Shown here: one piece after another, positions 52,871 through 60,646 of the stretch
How the letters are laid out: every line of letters begins with the position of its first letter
Position numbering within the stretch: the first letter of the stretch is position 1
NCBI GenBank assembly: GCA_945829235.1
Contig: CALZUA010000007.1
Coordinates: 1 to 64,000 of the forward strand
Direction: 5' to 3'
Length of the DNA stretch: 64,000 nucleotides
Origin: an uncultured Clostridia bacterium
GTDB taxonomy: Bacteria > Bacillota > Clostridia > Oscillospirales > Ruminococcaceae
Made by a program: the position numbers and the translations under genes
The notes under the pieces: generated by a model
What the model was told of the DNA's origin: nothing
Database searches by the model: none
The model's input: the letters and a program-made list of their open reading frames with translations, nothing else

Positions 52871-54844
52871 ATGCCGAAAATAAACCAACTTGACAAAAGT
52901 GTATACGAGCTGATTGCCGCGGGCGAGGTTATCGAGCGACCGGCTTCGGTTATCAAGGAGCTTTGCGAAAACTCGATTGACGCGGGCGCGCTGAATATTT
53001 CCGTGGAAATAAAGCGCGGCGGCATCACTTATATGCGTATAACCGACGACGGCTGCGGGATATCCTATGACGATATGCCGCTTGCTTTTCGCCGTCACGC
53101 GACAAGCAAGGTGCTGGAAGTCGCCGACCTTGAGAATATCGTAACGCTGGGATTTCGCGGGGAAGCGCTGGCTTCGGTGTGCGCGGCGGCGCGGGTTGAA
53201 ACCGTGAGCAGACGCGGTGTGGACAAGCTCGGCGTGCATTATCGGATAGAAGGCTCGATACCTTTGGAGTACGAAAAAACGGGCTGTGCGGAGGGTACGA
53301 CAATCATTATCCGCGACTTGTTTTACAACACGCCTGCGCGCCTGAAATTCCTCAAAAAAGACGTGACCGAGGGCAACTACTGCGCGCAGGTTGTGGAAAA
53401 ACTCGCGCTTTCGCACCCGAACATCTCGTTTCGGTTTATCCGCGACGGCAAGCAAACGCTCCTCACATCGGGCGACGGTAGCTTTTACAGCGCAATTCAC
53501 GCGGTTTTCGGGAAACAGTTTGCGGCTTCTATGATACCTGTCGAGAATGTTTATCGTGAAATCGAGGTTGCGGGTTTTGTCAGCTCGCCGCTTTTCACAA
53601 AATCAAACCGCACAATGCAGAATTTTTTCGTCAACGGAAGAAGCGTGAAAAGTCCCGTGTGTTGCGCGGCGCTTGAGGAGGCTTTCCGCAACAACATAAT
53701 GGTCGGGAAATTTCCCGCGTGTGTTTTGTGCATAAATCTTGACCCGGTTGACCTTGACGCAAACATTTCTCCCGCAAAAACCGAGGTTCGTTTTGCGAAT
53801 GAAAAAGCGGTGTTTGACGCGATTTATTTTGCGGTGAAAAACGGCATTTTGGGCTATGACGAAAGCCGCGAGATTAAGCTGGACGACTCGCCCGAGGAGG
53901 ACGAAAAGCCGACTGTTTCGATACCGGTGGGGCGGGAGATTTTCTCCGTTCCGACAGCGAAGCCCGATATCGAGAGCTTCTACAAGAAAAACGTGCCGTT
54001 TGAGTTCCCCGAGGTTAAACAGGAAGCCGAGCAGGCGGTAATTGCCGAGGTTATCACGCCGCTTGCCGCAAGCAAGGTTGAACCCGTTGATGAAATCAAG
54101 CCGGAAAGCGTTGGAGCAAGCAAGCCCGAGAGCGTTGAACCGAGCAAGCCGGCGGTTGTTGAGGACAGCCAGCCGAGCCTTGCGGGATTTACGTTTATCA
54201 CGGAAAAATCCTTCGAGAAGCGCGAGAAGCCGGAAACTCCTCCCGCAGAAATTCCCGAAGAATCCGAGATTTCCGCCGAAAATATACGCGTTATCGGCGA
54301 GCTTTTCAAGACGTATATCCTTTGCGAGAGCGAAGAAACGCTGATTTTGATTGACAAGCACGCGGCTCACGAGCGGATAAATTTCGAGCTTTTCAAAAAG
54401 AGTTCAAACATTCACGGGCAGTTACTTATCGAGCCGTGTCCCGTGTTTCTTGCACCCGAGGAGTATGACGCGGTGAAGCTGTTCGCGGATAAGCTCGAGA
54501 ACGTTGGTATTCTGCTGAAATTCGAGGAGGGCGGGAAAGTGCTTGTTGAGGGCGTTCCGCAGTCGCTTGAGGAGTGCGACCCCGAGGACTTGCTCCAAAG
54601 CATCTCGGAAACGCTTGCTCTCGGGAGCGACAACGCCGAGGGAATGCTGTTCGATGATGTTCTGCACACGATGGCTTGCAAGGCGAGTATCCGCGCGAAC
54701 GAAAATCAGAGCATTTCGGAGCTTGCGTACCTCGCGAAAATGGTTCTCGGCAACAGAAATATCCGATATTGTCCGCACGGACGACCTGTGATAACGCAGA
54801 TTTCCAAAAAGCAGATTGAGAAATATTTTGGGAGAATTGTCTGA
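52871..54844 (+). CDS. mutL: DNA mismatch repair protein MutL, endonuclease type
   Basis: A 657-residue GHKL ATPase. The N-terminus has ELIAAGEVIERPASVIKELCENSIDAGA, then DDGCGI, RHATSK and GFRGEAL. The long linker (about 330-475) is low-complexity and Glu/Pro/Ser-rich with repeated KPESVGASKPESVEPSK. The C-terminal domain has DKHAAHERINFE (near 495) and a CPHGRP motif, the endonuclease signature with Lys in place of the usual Gln. That indicates nicking MutL, not the E. coli type. An 11-base stretch with GGAGAAAAA precedes the ATG. Confidence 0.95.
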   Translation: MPKINQLDKSVYELIAAGEVIERPASVIKELCENSIDAGALNISVEIKRGGITYMRITDDGCGISYDDMPLAFRRHATSKVLEVADLENIVTLGFRGEALASVCAAARVETVSRRGVDKLGVHYRIEGSIPLEYEKTGCAEGTTIIIRDLFYNTPARLKFLKKDVTEGNYCAQVVEKLALSHPNISFRFIRDGKQTLLTSGDGSFYSAIHAVFGKQFAASMIPVENVYREIEVAGFVSSPLFTKSNRTMQNFFVNGRSVKSPVCCAALEEAFRNNIMVGKFPACVLCINLDPVDLDANISPAKTEVRFANEKAVFDAIYFAVKNGILGYDESREIKLDDSPEEDEKPTVSIPVGREIFSVPTAKPDIESFYKKNVPFEFPEVKQEAEQAVIAEVITPLAASKVEPVDEIKPESVGASKPESVEPSKPAVVEDSQPSLAGFTFITEKSFEKREKPETPPAEIPEESEISAENIRVIGELFKTYILCESEETLILIDKHAAHERINFELFKKSSNIHGQLLIEPCPVFLAPEEYDAVKLFADKLENVGILLKFEEGGKVLVEGVPQSLEECDPEDLLQSISETLALGSDNAEGMLFDDVLHTMACKASIRANENQSISELAYLAKMVLGNRNIRYCPHGRPVITQISKKQIEKYFGRIV

Positions 54845-54845
54845 A

Positions 54846-55781
54846 ATGAACAGGATAATTGTGGTTTGCGGGCCGACGGCTTCGGGGAAAACGGCGCTTG
54901 CGGTTGAACTTGCGAAAATTTACGGCGGGGAGGTAATTTCCGCCGATTCTATGCAGATTTACACCGATATGGATATCGCGTCCGCAAAGGCAACTCCCGA
55001 GGAACAGCAGGGTATCCCGCATCACTTGATGAATTTTCTTGAACCGACCGAGAGCTTTTCGGTTGCGGATTACGTTGGCTTGTGCAACGAAAAGGCGCGG
55101 GAAATCATCGCTCGCGGGAAAATCCCGATAATCTGCGGCGGAACGGGGCTTTACATCTCGTCGTTTGTGGATAATATCGAGTTTGATGAAAGCGAACAGG
55201 ATTTTGAGTTCCGCGAGAAAATGCGTAAATTTGCCGAGGAAAACGGTGCGGCGGCTCTGTTGGAGAAACTTCGCGAGGTTGACCCGGAAACTGCTTCAAC
55301 GCTTCACGAGAACAACATCGGGCGGGTTATCCGAGCGCTCGAGGTTTACAAAACAACAGGTCACACGATTGCCGAGGCTAAACGAAATTCTCGGAAAAAT
55401 CCGTCGCCGTTTGAATTTGCGATGATAACGCTGGAATACGCCGACCGCGAGCAACTCAAAAACCGCATAAACAAGCGGGTTGACCGAATGGTTGAGATGG
55501 GGCTGGTTGACGAGGCGAGAGCCTGCTTCGAGCAGAAAAACCGCCCGACCGCCGCGCAGGCAATCGGTTGCAAAGAGCTTTACCCGTATTTTCGCGGTGA
55601 AAAAACGCTTGCGGAGTGCATTGAGGAGCTGAAGCTCCGCACCCGTCAATACGCGAAAAGGCAGATGACGTGGTTTCGACGGGATAAGAGAATAATCCCT
55701 GTTGTTGTCGAGCCAAACGACAACTTTCAACAAATTGTTGAAAAAGCAAGGTCAATTATCGACGAGAAGTTTTACAAATAG
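54846..55781 (+). CDS. miaA: tRNA dimethylallyltransferase
   Basis: A 311-residue enzyme that adds dimethylallyl to A37 of tRNA, the substrate for MiaB. The N-terminal P-loop is VCGPTASGKTALAVELA, followed by ISADSMQIYTDMDI and GTGLYI, and NNIGRVIRALEVYKTTG. The ATG at 54846 follows the mutL stop within 2 bases, with GGGAG upstream; 54816 lies inside mutL. Length fits the family. Confidence 0.96.
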   Translation: MNRIIVVCGPTASGKTALAVELAKIYGGEVISADSMQIYTDMDIASAKATPEEQQGIPHHLMNFLEPTESFSVADYVGLCNEKAREIIARGKIPIICGGTGLYISSFVDNIEFDESEQDFEFREKMRKFAEENGAAALLEKLREVDPETASTLHENNIGRVIRALEVYKTTGHTIAEAKRNSRKNPSPFEFAMITLEYADREQLKNRINKRVDRMVEMGLVDEARACFEQKNRPTAAQAIGCKELYPYFRGEKTLAECIEELKLRTRQYAKRQMTWFRRDKRIIPVVVEPNDNFQQIVEKARSIIDEKFYK

Positions 55782-55886
55782 CTTACAATTTCAGGAAATT
55801 ATGGAATAAACAGGATAATTGGAGCGATTTTTTGCAAATTTTTTTGAAAATATTCCTGAAAATTTTAAAAAAATAGTAGCATTTTT

Positions 55887-55915
55887 TTGAAAAGTATGTT
55901 ATACTATTATATATA
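55887..55915 (+). promoter_or_regulatory. candidate sigma-A promoter of hfq
   Basis: TTGAAA (55887-55892), 17-bp spacer, TATATA (55910-55915). The -10 is imperfect. It lies in an AT-rich stretch after miaA and is followed by a leader of about 130 bases. Confidence 0.55.
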
Positions 55916-56049
55916 GTTGGGGAGTGTCTGCTTTTTTACAAAGCGGCTTTTCACCACACGGGCGGTTCGTTAGGATACCGGCGGTTGCTTCAAACGATTG
56001 CATAAGGGTTTTGGCGGTTCGCTCATAAGACAGAGAAAAGGTGATTTTT
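55916..56049 (+). other. hfq 5' leader with repeated GGCGGTT
   Basis: The leader is gene-free. It holds three GGCGGTT copies, each within a G-rich stretch (at about 55963, 55981 and 56015), and short imperfect hairpins. Ribosome site AAGGTGA lies just before hfq. No known riboswitch was recognised. Confidence 0.4.
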
Positions 56050-56295
56050 ATGGCAAAAGATATCAATCTTCAGGACGTTTTTCTGAATCAGGCGAGAAAG
56101 GACAGAATTCCTGTTACGATTTACATCACAAACGGATTTCAGTTCAAGGGCGTTGTCAAGGGCTTCGACAACTACACTGTTATCCTCGATACCGACGGAA
56201 AGCAGAATTTGATATACAAGCACGCGATTTCTACGATTACTCCGTTCAAGCCTGTATCAATTCTTGACGCATACGATAAGGAAGAAGAGGTTTAA
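56050..56295 (+). CDS. hfq: RNA chaperone Hfq
   Basis: An 81-residue Sm-fold protein, likely a hexamer that binds RNA. Sm1 is [30 protein letters not shown], and Sm2 contains the Hfq signature YKHAIST (Lys57, His58). The C-terminal tail is short, as in Firmicutes. The ATG at 56050 has AAGGTGA 5 bases upstream; a start at 56041 would overlap that site. It follows miaA as in many bacteria but has its own likely promoter. Confidence 0.95.
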   Translation: MAKDINLQDVFLNQARKDRIPVTIYITNGFQFKGVVKGFDNYTVILDTDGKQNLIYKHAISTITPFKPVSILDAYDKEEEV

Positions 56296-56352
56296 TCCGC
56301 TTCGTTTCCCGAGAGGGAAAATGTTGCCTTTGATACACGAGGGGTGAACGTA

Positions 56353-57564
56353 TTGAATTCGGCGTGGACAAGAGCGATTGTCGCTATTTTGTCTGTTTTC
56401 GTTATTTTGGTCGCGATAGGACAGGTTTTCTTCGCGGGCGGAGCGAAAATCACAACCGAAACAGCGTATAATTACGGCTATGACGCGGAAATACCGTTTG
56501 AGGGGGTTATCCTCCGTGATGAAACGGTGATTTACAACTCGGGCTCTGGCGTTTTGAGCTACGAGCACGAGGACGGAGTTAAGGCGGGAAAAAGCACGGT
56601 TATCGCGCGGCGCTACAAGAGCGACAGCGATATCGCTTATCTTCGTGAAATAGAACAGCTCAAAGAGCAGATTGAGATGCTCGAGAGCGCGGAAATGCTT
56701 ATCGGCACCGACAATTCTCAACTCGAGGCAATCTCGGCGCAGATTAACGAGAGCCACTCGCAGATGATAAGCAGTATTCTCGATGGTGATTTCGCGGCGG
56801 CTTCGGAGCAACGAAGCAAGTTGCTTTGTGCAATGTGCAAGCGCGAGATAACGCTGAAAGAGAGCGGCGGTTACGCCGAGAAGAAAAAGGAACTGCAAAA
56901 CCGGATTTCCGAGCTTGAGGTTAAGATTTCGGGCGATGTTAAGGAAATTCAGGCGGGCGGTACGGGTTATTTCGTAAGCTCGGTTGACGGGTACGAGGGT
57001 GAGTTTGGCTACTCGGACGTTGACAAAATGACCGAGGAAACGATTGCAAAGGTTATCGAAAATCCGACAAAAGCGGGTGCAAAAAACGCGATTGGAAAGC
57101 TGGTTTCCGATTATCATTGGAGAGCGGCGGCGGTTATCGAGAACGAGAAGATGATTGGGATTTACGAGGGCGGCAAAGCAACGCTCCGCGTGGGTTCCGA
57201 GCAAAGGCAGTATGAAACCACTGTTGTCGCGGTCAACAAGTGCGGCGATGGGAAATCGGTGTATATATTTGAGGGCGACAATTTCGTTTCAAACGCGGTG
57301 GAAAGCCGAACGGCGAGCTTCAAGCTCGTGGTGAACAGCTACGGCGGACTTCGGGTGCCGAGAAAGGCGCTCCGCTACGATGATAACGAGCAACGCGGCG
57401 TGTTTGTTCTGCGAGGACAGACGCTTCAGTTCAAGAAGGTAAACGTCGTTTACTGGGGCGAGGGCTATGTGATTTGCTCACAGGAAAAGGACGATGAGTA
57501 CTTAAAGCTGTACGATAAAATTGTTGTCGAAGGCAAGGATTTGTACGATGGAAAGGTTATTTGA
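56353..57564 (+). CDS. HlyD-like membrane-fusion/adaptor family protein
   Basis: A 403-residue protein with one N-terminal hydrophobic helix (about residues 5-25), a lipoyl-like half-motif (EIPFEGVILRDETVIYNSGSGVLSYEHEDGVKAGKSTVIA), a coiled coil (about 95-195) and a beta-rich C-terminal half. This matches HlyD-type adaptors. The TTG at 56353 with GAGGGGTGA 5 bases upstream is preferred over GTG at 56344. No ABC or RND transporter is next to it; it is next to cell-division genes, so its partner is unclear. Confidence 0.75.
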   Translation: MNSAWTRAIVAILSVFVILVAIGQVFFAGGAKITTETAYNYGYDAEIPFEGVILRDETVIYNSGSGVLSYEHEDGVKAGKSTVIARRYKSDSDIAYLREIEQLKEQIEMLESAEMLIGTDNSQLEAISAQINESHSQMISSILDGDFAAASEQRSKLLCAMCKREITLKESGGYAEKKKELQNRISELEVKISGDVKEIQAGGTGYFVSSVDGYEGEFGYSDVDKMTEETIAKVIENPTKAGAKNAIGKLVSDYHWRAAAVIENEKMIGIYEGGKATLRVGSEQRQYETTVVAVNKCGDGKSVYIFEGDNFVSNAVESRTASFKLVVNSYGGLRVPRKALRYDDNEQRGVFVLRGQTLQFKKVNVVYWGEGYVICSQEKDDEYLKLYDKIVVEGKDLYDGKVI

Positions 57565-58261
57565 CGGCGGCGAATTTGATGACGTTCGCGAGAATTACAA
57601 GAGAATTTCCGAGAATATCCAAAACGCCGTTTTGAAATCGGGCAGAACCGATAAAGTGAGATTTATGGCGGTAACCAAAACCGTGCCGCCCGAGCGCGTA
57701 AACTGCGCGATAAATCTGGGAGTTGACTTGCTGGGTGAGAACCGCGTTCAGGAGTTTCTCGAAAAACGCGATGCTTACGCACCCGCTGAGGTGCATTTTA
57801 TCGGCGCTCTCCAGACCAACAAGGTCAAGTACATTATTGATAAGGTATCGATGATTCACTCCGTGGACAGCATTCATCTGGCGGAAGAGATAAACCGCAG
57901 AGCAAGCCAGCACGGACTGACTATGGATATACTCGCCGAGATAAATATAGGCGAGGAGGAAACAAAAAGCGGCATTTCATCGGAAAGCGCAAAAGCTTTC
58001 TGCCGCGAGCTTGACGGGCTTTCAAACATAAGGCTCCGCGGGCTGATGACAATCCCCCCTCCAAACTGCGAAGAAAGGCTCTACGCCGAGATGCAGGAGC
58101 TTTTCGAGGGCATTCGGGGTACGCTTTCGGGCGAAAAATGGGGCGCGTTCGATACTCTTTCGATGGGGATGTCGGGAGATTACGAAACCGCGATAAGATT
58201 CGGGGCAACCATTGTCCGAATAGGTTCAGCACTTTTCGGTCAAAGGAAAAAACCTGTGTAA
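57548..58261 (+). CDS. YggS-family PLP-binding protein
   Basis: A 237-residue single-domain PLP protein with the alanine-racemase-like barrel. The Lys of the cofactor is in FMAVTKTVPPERV. Further blocks are LGENRVQEFLEK, HFIGALQTNKVKYII, HSVDSIHLAEEIN, VNIG-like EINIGEEETKSGI, LRGLMTIPP and LSMGMSGDYETAIRFGATIVRIGSALFG. The family maintains PLP homeostasis. The ATG at 57548 overlaps the upstream gene end by 17 bases and has AAGGA 8 bases upstream. Confidence 0.93.
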   Translation: MERLFDGGEFDDVRENYKRISENIQNAVLKSGRTDKVRFMAVTKTVPPERVNCAINLGVDLLGENRVQEFLEKRDAYAPAEVHFIGALQTNKVKYIIDKVSMIHSVDSIHLAEEINRRASQHGLTMDILAEINIGEEETKSGISSESAKAFCRELDGLSNIRLRGLMTIPPPNCEERLYAEMQELFEGIRGTLSGEKWGAFDTLSMGMSGDYETAIRFGATIVRIGSALFGQRKKPV

Positions 58262-58297
58262 ACAGGAAAATATAAAATAATTGGGAGGAAATTAAAA

Positions 58298-58750
58298 ATG
58301 GGCAACTTTTTCAAGAACATCTTCGGTACGGGTGACGAAAACGAGGGCTTCGTAGATTACGAGGAGAATAGCGGCTCCTACGATACCACATCTAATGCGG
58401 TAACAAACGAGGAAGCAAGCTACACCTCCGACTATAGCTCAACCAAGAGCGACAGCTACGGAACAAGCTCCAAGTACATCAATCTTCATAGTGCCGGTTC
58501 ACCTAAGATTGCAATTCTCAAGCCTAAGAGCTATGAGGAGGTTATGAGTGAAGCTGTTGATTTGCTTCGCGATGGCACAATCATTATTCTTAACCTTAAC
58601 GATATCAGCAGTGATATCAGTATGAGAATTGTTGACTTTATGACAGGCGTAACAGCGGCTTTTGAGGGCAGAATTAAGCGTATTGATGAAGCCTTCTGCT
58701 ATGCGGCTGCACCGAAGAATACCGATTGGATTAACAATATCGAAGACTAA
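58298..58750 (+). CDS. sepF: cell division protein SepF
   Basis: A 150-residue protein that anchors FtsZ to the membrane. The N-terminal amphipathic segment MGNFFKNIFG is followed by a Ser/Thr/Tyr-rich linker (about 20-58) and the SepF core with KIAILKPKSYEEVMSEAVDLLRDG, IIILNLND and RIVDFMTGVTAAFEGRIKRI. AGGAGG precedes the ATG. It sits between yggS-like and ylmH genes, as in Gram-positive division clusters. Confidence 0.94.
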   Translation: MGNFFKNIFGTGDENEGFVDYEENSGSYDTTSNAVTNEEASYTSDYSSTKSDSYGTSSKYINLHSAGSPKIAILKPKSYEEVMSEAVDLLRDGTIIILNLNDISSDISMRIVDFMTGVTAAFEGRIKRIDEAFCYAAAPKNTDWINNIED

Positions 58751-58770
58751 TCCCTTAACGGAGATTATTT

Positions 58771-59535
58771 ATGGCATTGGAACAAAACGAGCGGTATCTG
58801 TCCGCGCATATTTCGGACTTGTGCAGGAAAAGTGCAGGTTCGGGAGTGCCGCGTTTCTCATCGTTTCTGAACGAAAGGGAAGCGATGATTGCAGGCGAGG
58901 CGGCACGGACAGAACGCTCTTGTCCCGTGTTTTACGGGGGATATGACGGTGCAACGCGGGTGGTCTGCGGTTTTTTCGAGAACACCTACGCTGAGGAATT
59001 TGACGAGGTTGCCAAAAACAACCTCTTTCCCGTGCGCGCCGTTACGTTTTCGTTCCGAAGCCGCGACAAGCTCTCTCATCGTGACTTTCTCGGTGCAATT
59101 TTGGGTATCGGGTTAAAACGCGAGGTTATCGGGGATATTGTTGTTTTTGAGGGCGGTGCCGTTGTGTTTTGTCTGGAAACGGCAGTCGAACTGGTGCTTG
59201 GGATTGAAAAAGTCGGGAGGACAGGCGTTGAAGCTGAAAGCGGCGTCACAAAGCCGATTATTAAATCCGAACCGCTCAAGATTGAAACTACTGTATCGTC
59301 AATGAGGTTGGACTGCATTGTCGGTGCTTGCACAAACTCTTCAAGAGATAAATCCGCGTCGCTCGTTAAATCGGGGCAGGTAAGTGCGGATTTTTCGGTG
59401 TGCTTGGAAGTAAGTTTTGTGGTAAAGGAAGAAACCGTGCTTTCAATAAGAGGGTACGGCAGGTTTCGTGTGTCGAAAATTGTCGGGAAAACCCAAAAAG
59501 GACGGCTTAAAGTCCTTATCGAAAAGTTTGTTTAG
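58771..59535 (+). CDS. YlmH-family S4-domain RNA-binding protein
   Basis: A 254-residue protein. The N-terminal part contains RFSSFLNEREAMIAGEAA and VFYGGYDGATRVVCGFF, followed by LSHRDFLGAILGIGLKREVIGDIVV, characteristic of YlmH. The C-terminal S4 domain (about 180-254) reads SSMRLDCIVGACTNSSRDKSASLVKSGQVSADF. In Bacillus, YlmH binds ribosomes and helps rescue stalled or split ribosomes. It follows sepF by 20 bases. Fairly sure. Confidence 0.9.
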   Translation: MALEQNERYLSAHISDLCRKSAGSGVPRFSSFLNEREAMIAGEAARTERSCPVFYGGYDGATRVVCGFFENTYAEEFDEVAKNNLFPVRAVTFSFRSRDKLSHRDFLGAILGIGLKREVIGDIVVFEGGAVVFCLETAVELVLGIEKVGRTGVEAESGVTKPIIKSEPLKIETTVSSMRLDCIVGACTNSSRDKSASLVKSGQVSADFSVCLEVSFVVKEETVLSIRGYGRFRVSKIVGKTQKGRLKVLIEKFV

Positions 59536-59545
59536 GGCTGTTTTT

Positions 59546-59594
59546 ATAGGAATTATGCACAACTTCAAACTCTACTTTTGTCTATAATTCCTAT
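59546..59594. repeat. perfect 11-bp inverted repeat between ylmH and divIVA
   Basis: 59546-59556 and 59584-59594 are exact reverse complements separated by 27 bases. The 3' arm follows a TATAAT-like hexamer. It could be a regulator site or RNA hairpin with a 27-nt loop. No poly-T follows. Confidence 0.6.
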
Positions 59595-59703
59595 GAACAT
59601 AGCTTGATGAATGGACAAAACTGCTTAAAGACAGAATTTGGTAGACCGTTTACCGAGAGCAGTTTGGGCATTTTTACCAATTTTTTACGGAAGGGAAAAA
59701 CGT

Positions 59704-60612
59704 ATGAACGCAAAGGAAATACTTAACAGAAAGTTTGAGAAAGCGGCATTCAACGGTTACAAAACCGAGGACGTTGACGAGTTCCTCAAGGAAGTTTCCG
59801 ATGAGTTTGCAATGCTTCAGAAGGAAAAATCCGAGCTGGAGCGCAAGCTTGAGGTACTCGCAGACAAAATTCGCGAGTACCGCGAGGACGAGGACGCGCT
59901 CAAGGACGCGCTTCTTATCGCGCAGAAACAGGGTAACGCGATTGTTGCCGAGTCGAAAGCGTCTGCTGAAAAGCTGACAAAGGAAACCGATGAGGCGATT
60001 GAGAAGAAGCTCGCCGAAACCAAGGCAAGAGTTGACAGAACGGTTGGCGATGCGGACGAGTATTCCCGTAAAACGCGTCAGAATGCCGATGAAACCGCTG
60101 CTAAGATTATCAAGGACGCAAACGACAAGGCTGCCGAAATCAAGGCTCTGATGGACAAGCAGCAGGAAATTCAGGAAAATATTCTTCAGGAAACCAGAAA
60201 GAACGTCAACGAGTACAGAGCGAGAATTCTCGACGAGTACAACAAGCATATCGCGTTGCTCGAAGCGCTTCCCGACAAGTGCGAGGACGATTATGTGAAG
60301 AGAGTTTCCGAAGAGGTTGAAAAGCGCGAGGCAGAGCGTCGCAAGCAGAAGGCTGCCGAGGACGCAAAGGCGGCAAAGGCGGCTGCCGAGGCGAAGGCTG
60401 CCGCGCAGAAGAAGGCTGAGGCGGAGAAGAAAAAGGCTGCTGAAAAGCAGGCAGAGGCTGAGCAGGAGCCGTTTAAGGCAGTTGAGGAAACCGATGAAAA
60501 GAACTCCTCCGAGAAGCCTTCGGACAGTCTTCCGTTCTTCAACTCGGCTTCCGATGCCAAGCCCCAGCGTCACAACGACCTGAAATTCGGCAAGAATAAC
60601 GGCAATAAGTAA
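59704..60612 (+). CDS. divIVA: DivIVA-family cell-division or polarity protein
   Basis: A 303-residue coiled-coil protein. The N-terminal membrane-curvature domain reads MNAKEILNRKFEKAAFNGYKTEDVDEFLKEV. A long coiled-coil (about 35-210) follows, then an Ala/Lys/Glu-rich region (about 215-265) of low complexity and a short tail. GGAAGGGA lies 8 bases before the ATG at 59704; a longer start at 59638 would be non-family. Twice as long as Bacillus DivIVA, as in many clostridia. Confidence 0.92.
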   Translation: MNAKEILNRKFEKAAFNGYKTEDVDEFLKEVSDEFAMLQKEKSELERKLEVLADKIREYREDEDALKDALLIAQKQGNAIVAESKASAEKLTKETDEAIEKKLAETKARVDRTVGDADEYSRKTRQNADETAAKIIKDANDKAAEIKALMDKQQEIQENILQETRKNVNEYRARILDEYNKHIALLEALPDKCEDDYVKRVSEEVEKREAERRKQKAAEDAKAAKAAAEAKAAAQKKAEAEKKKAAEKQAEAEQEPFKAVEETDEKNSSEKPSDSLPFFNSASDAKPQRHNDLKFGKNNGNK

Positions 60613-60646
60613 TCAAAAATTAAAAAATACAACCGAGGAGATAACT

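Noticed and set aside
60613-60646. T-box before ileS
   Set aside because: Only 34 bases separate divIVA and ileS, and the stretch holds just a ribosome site.
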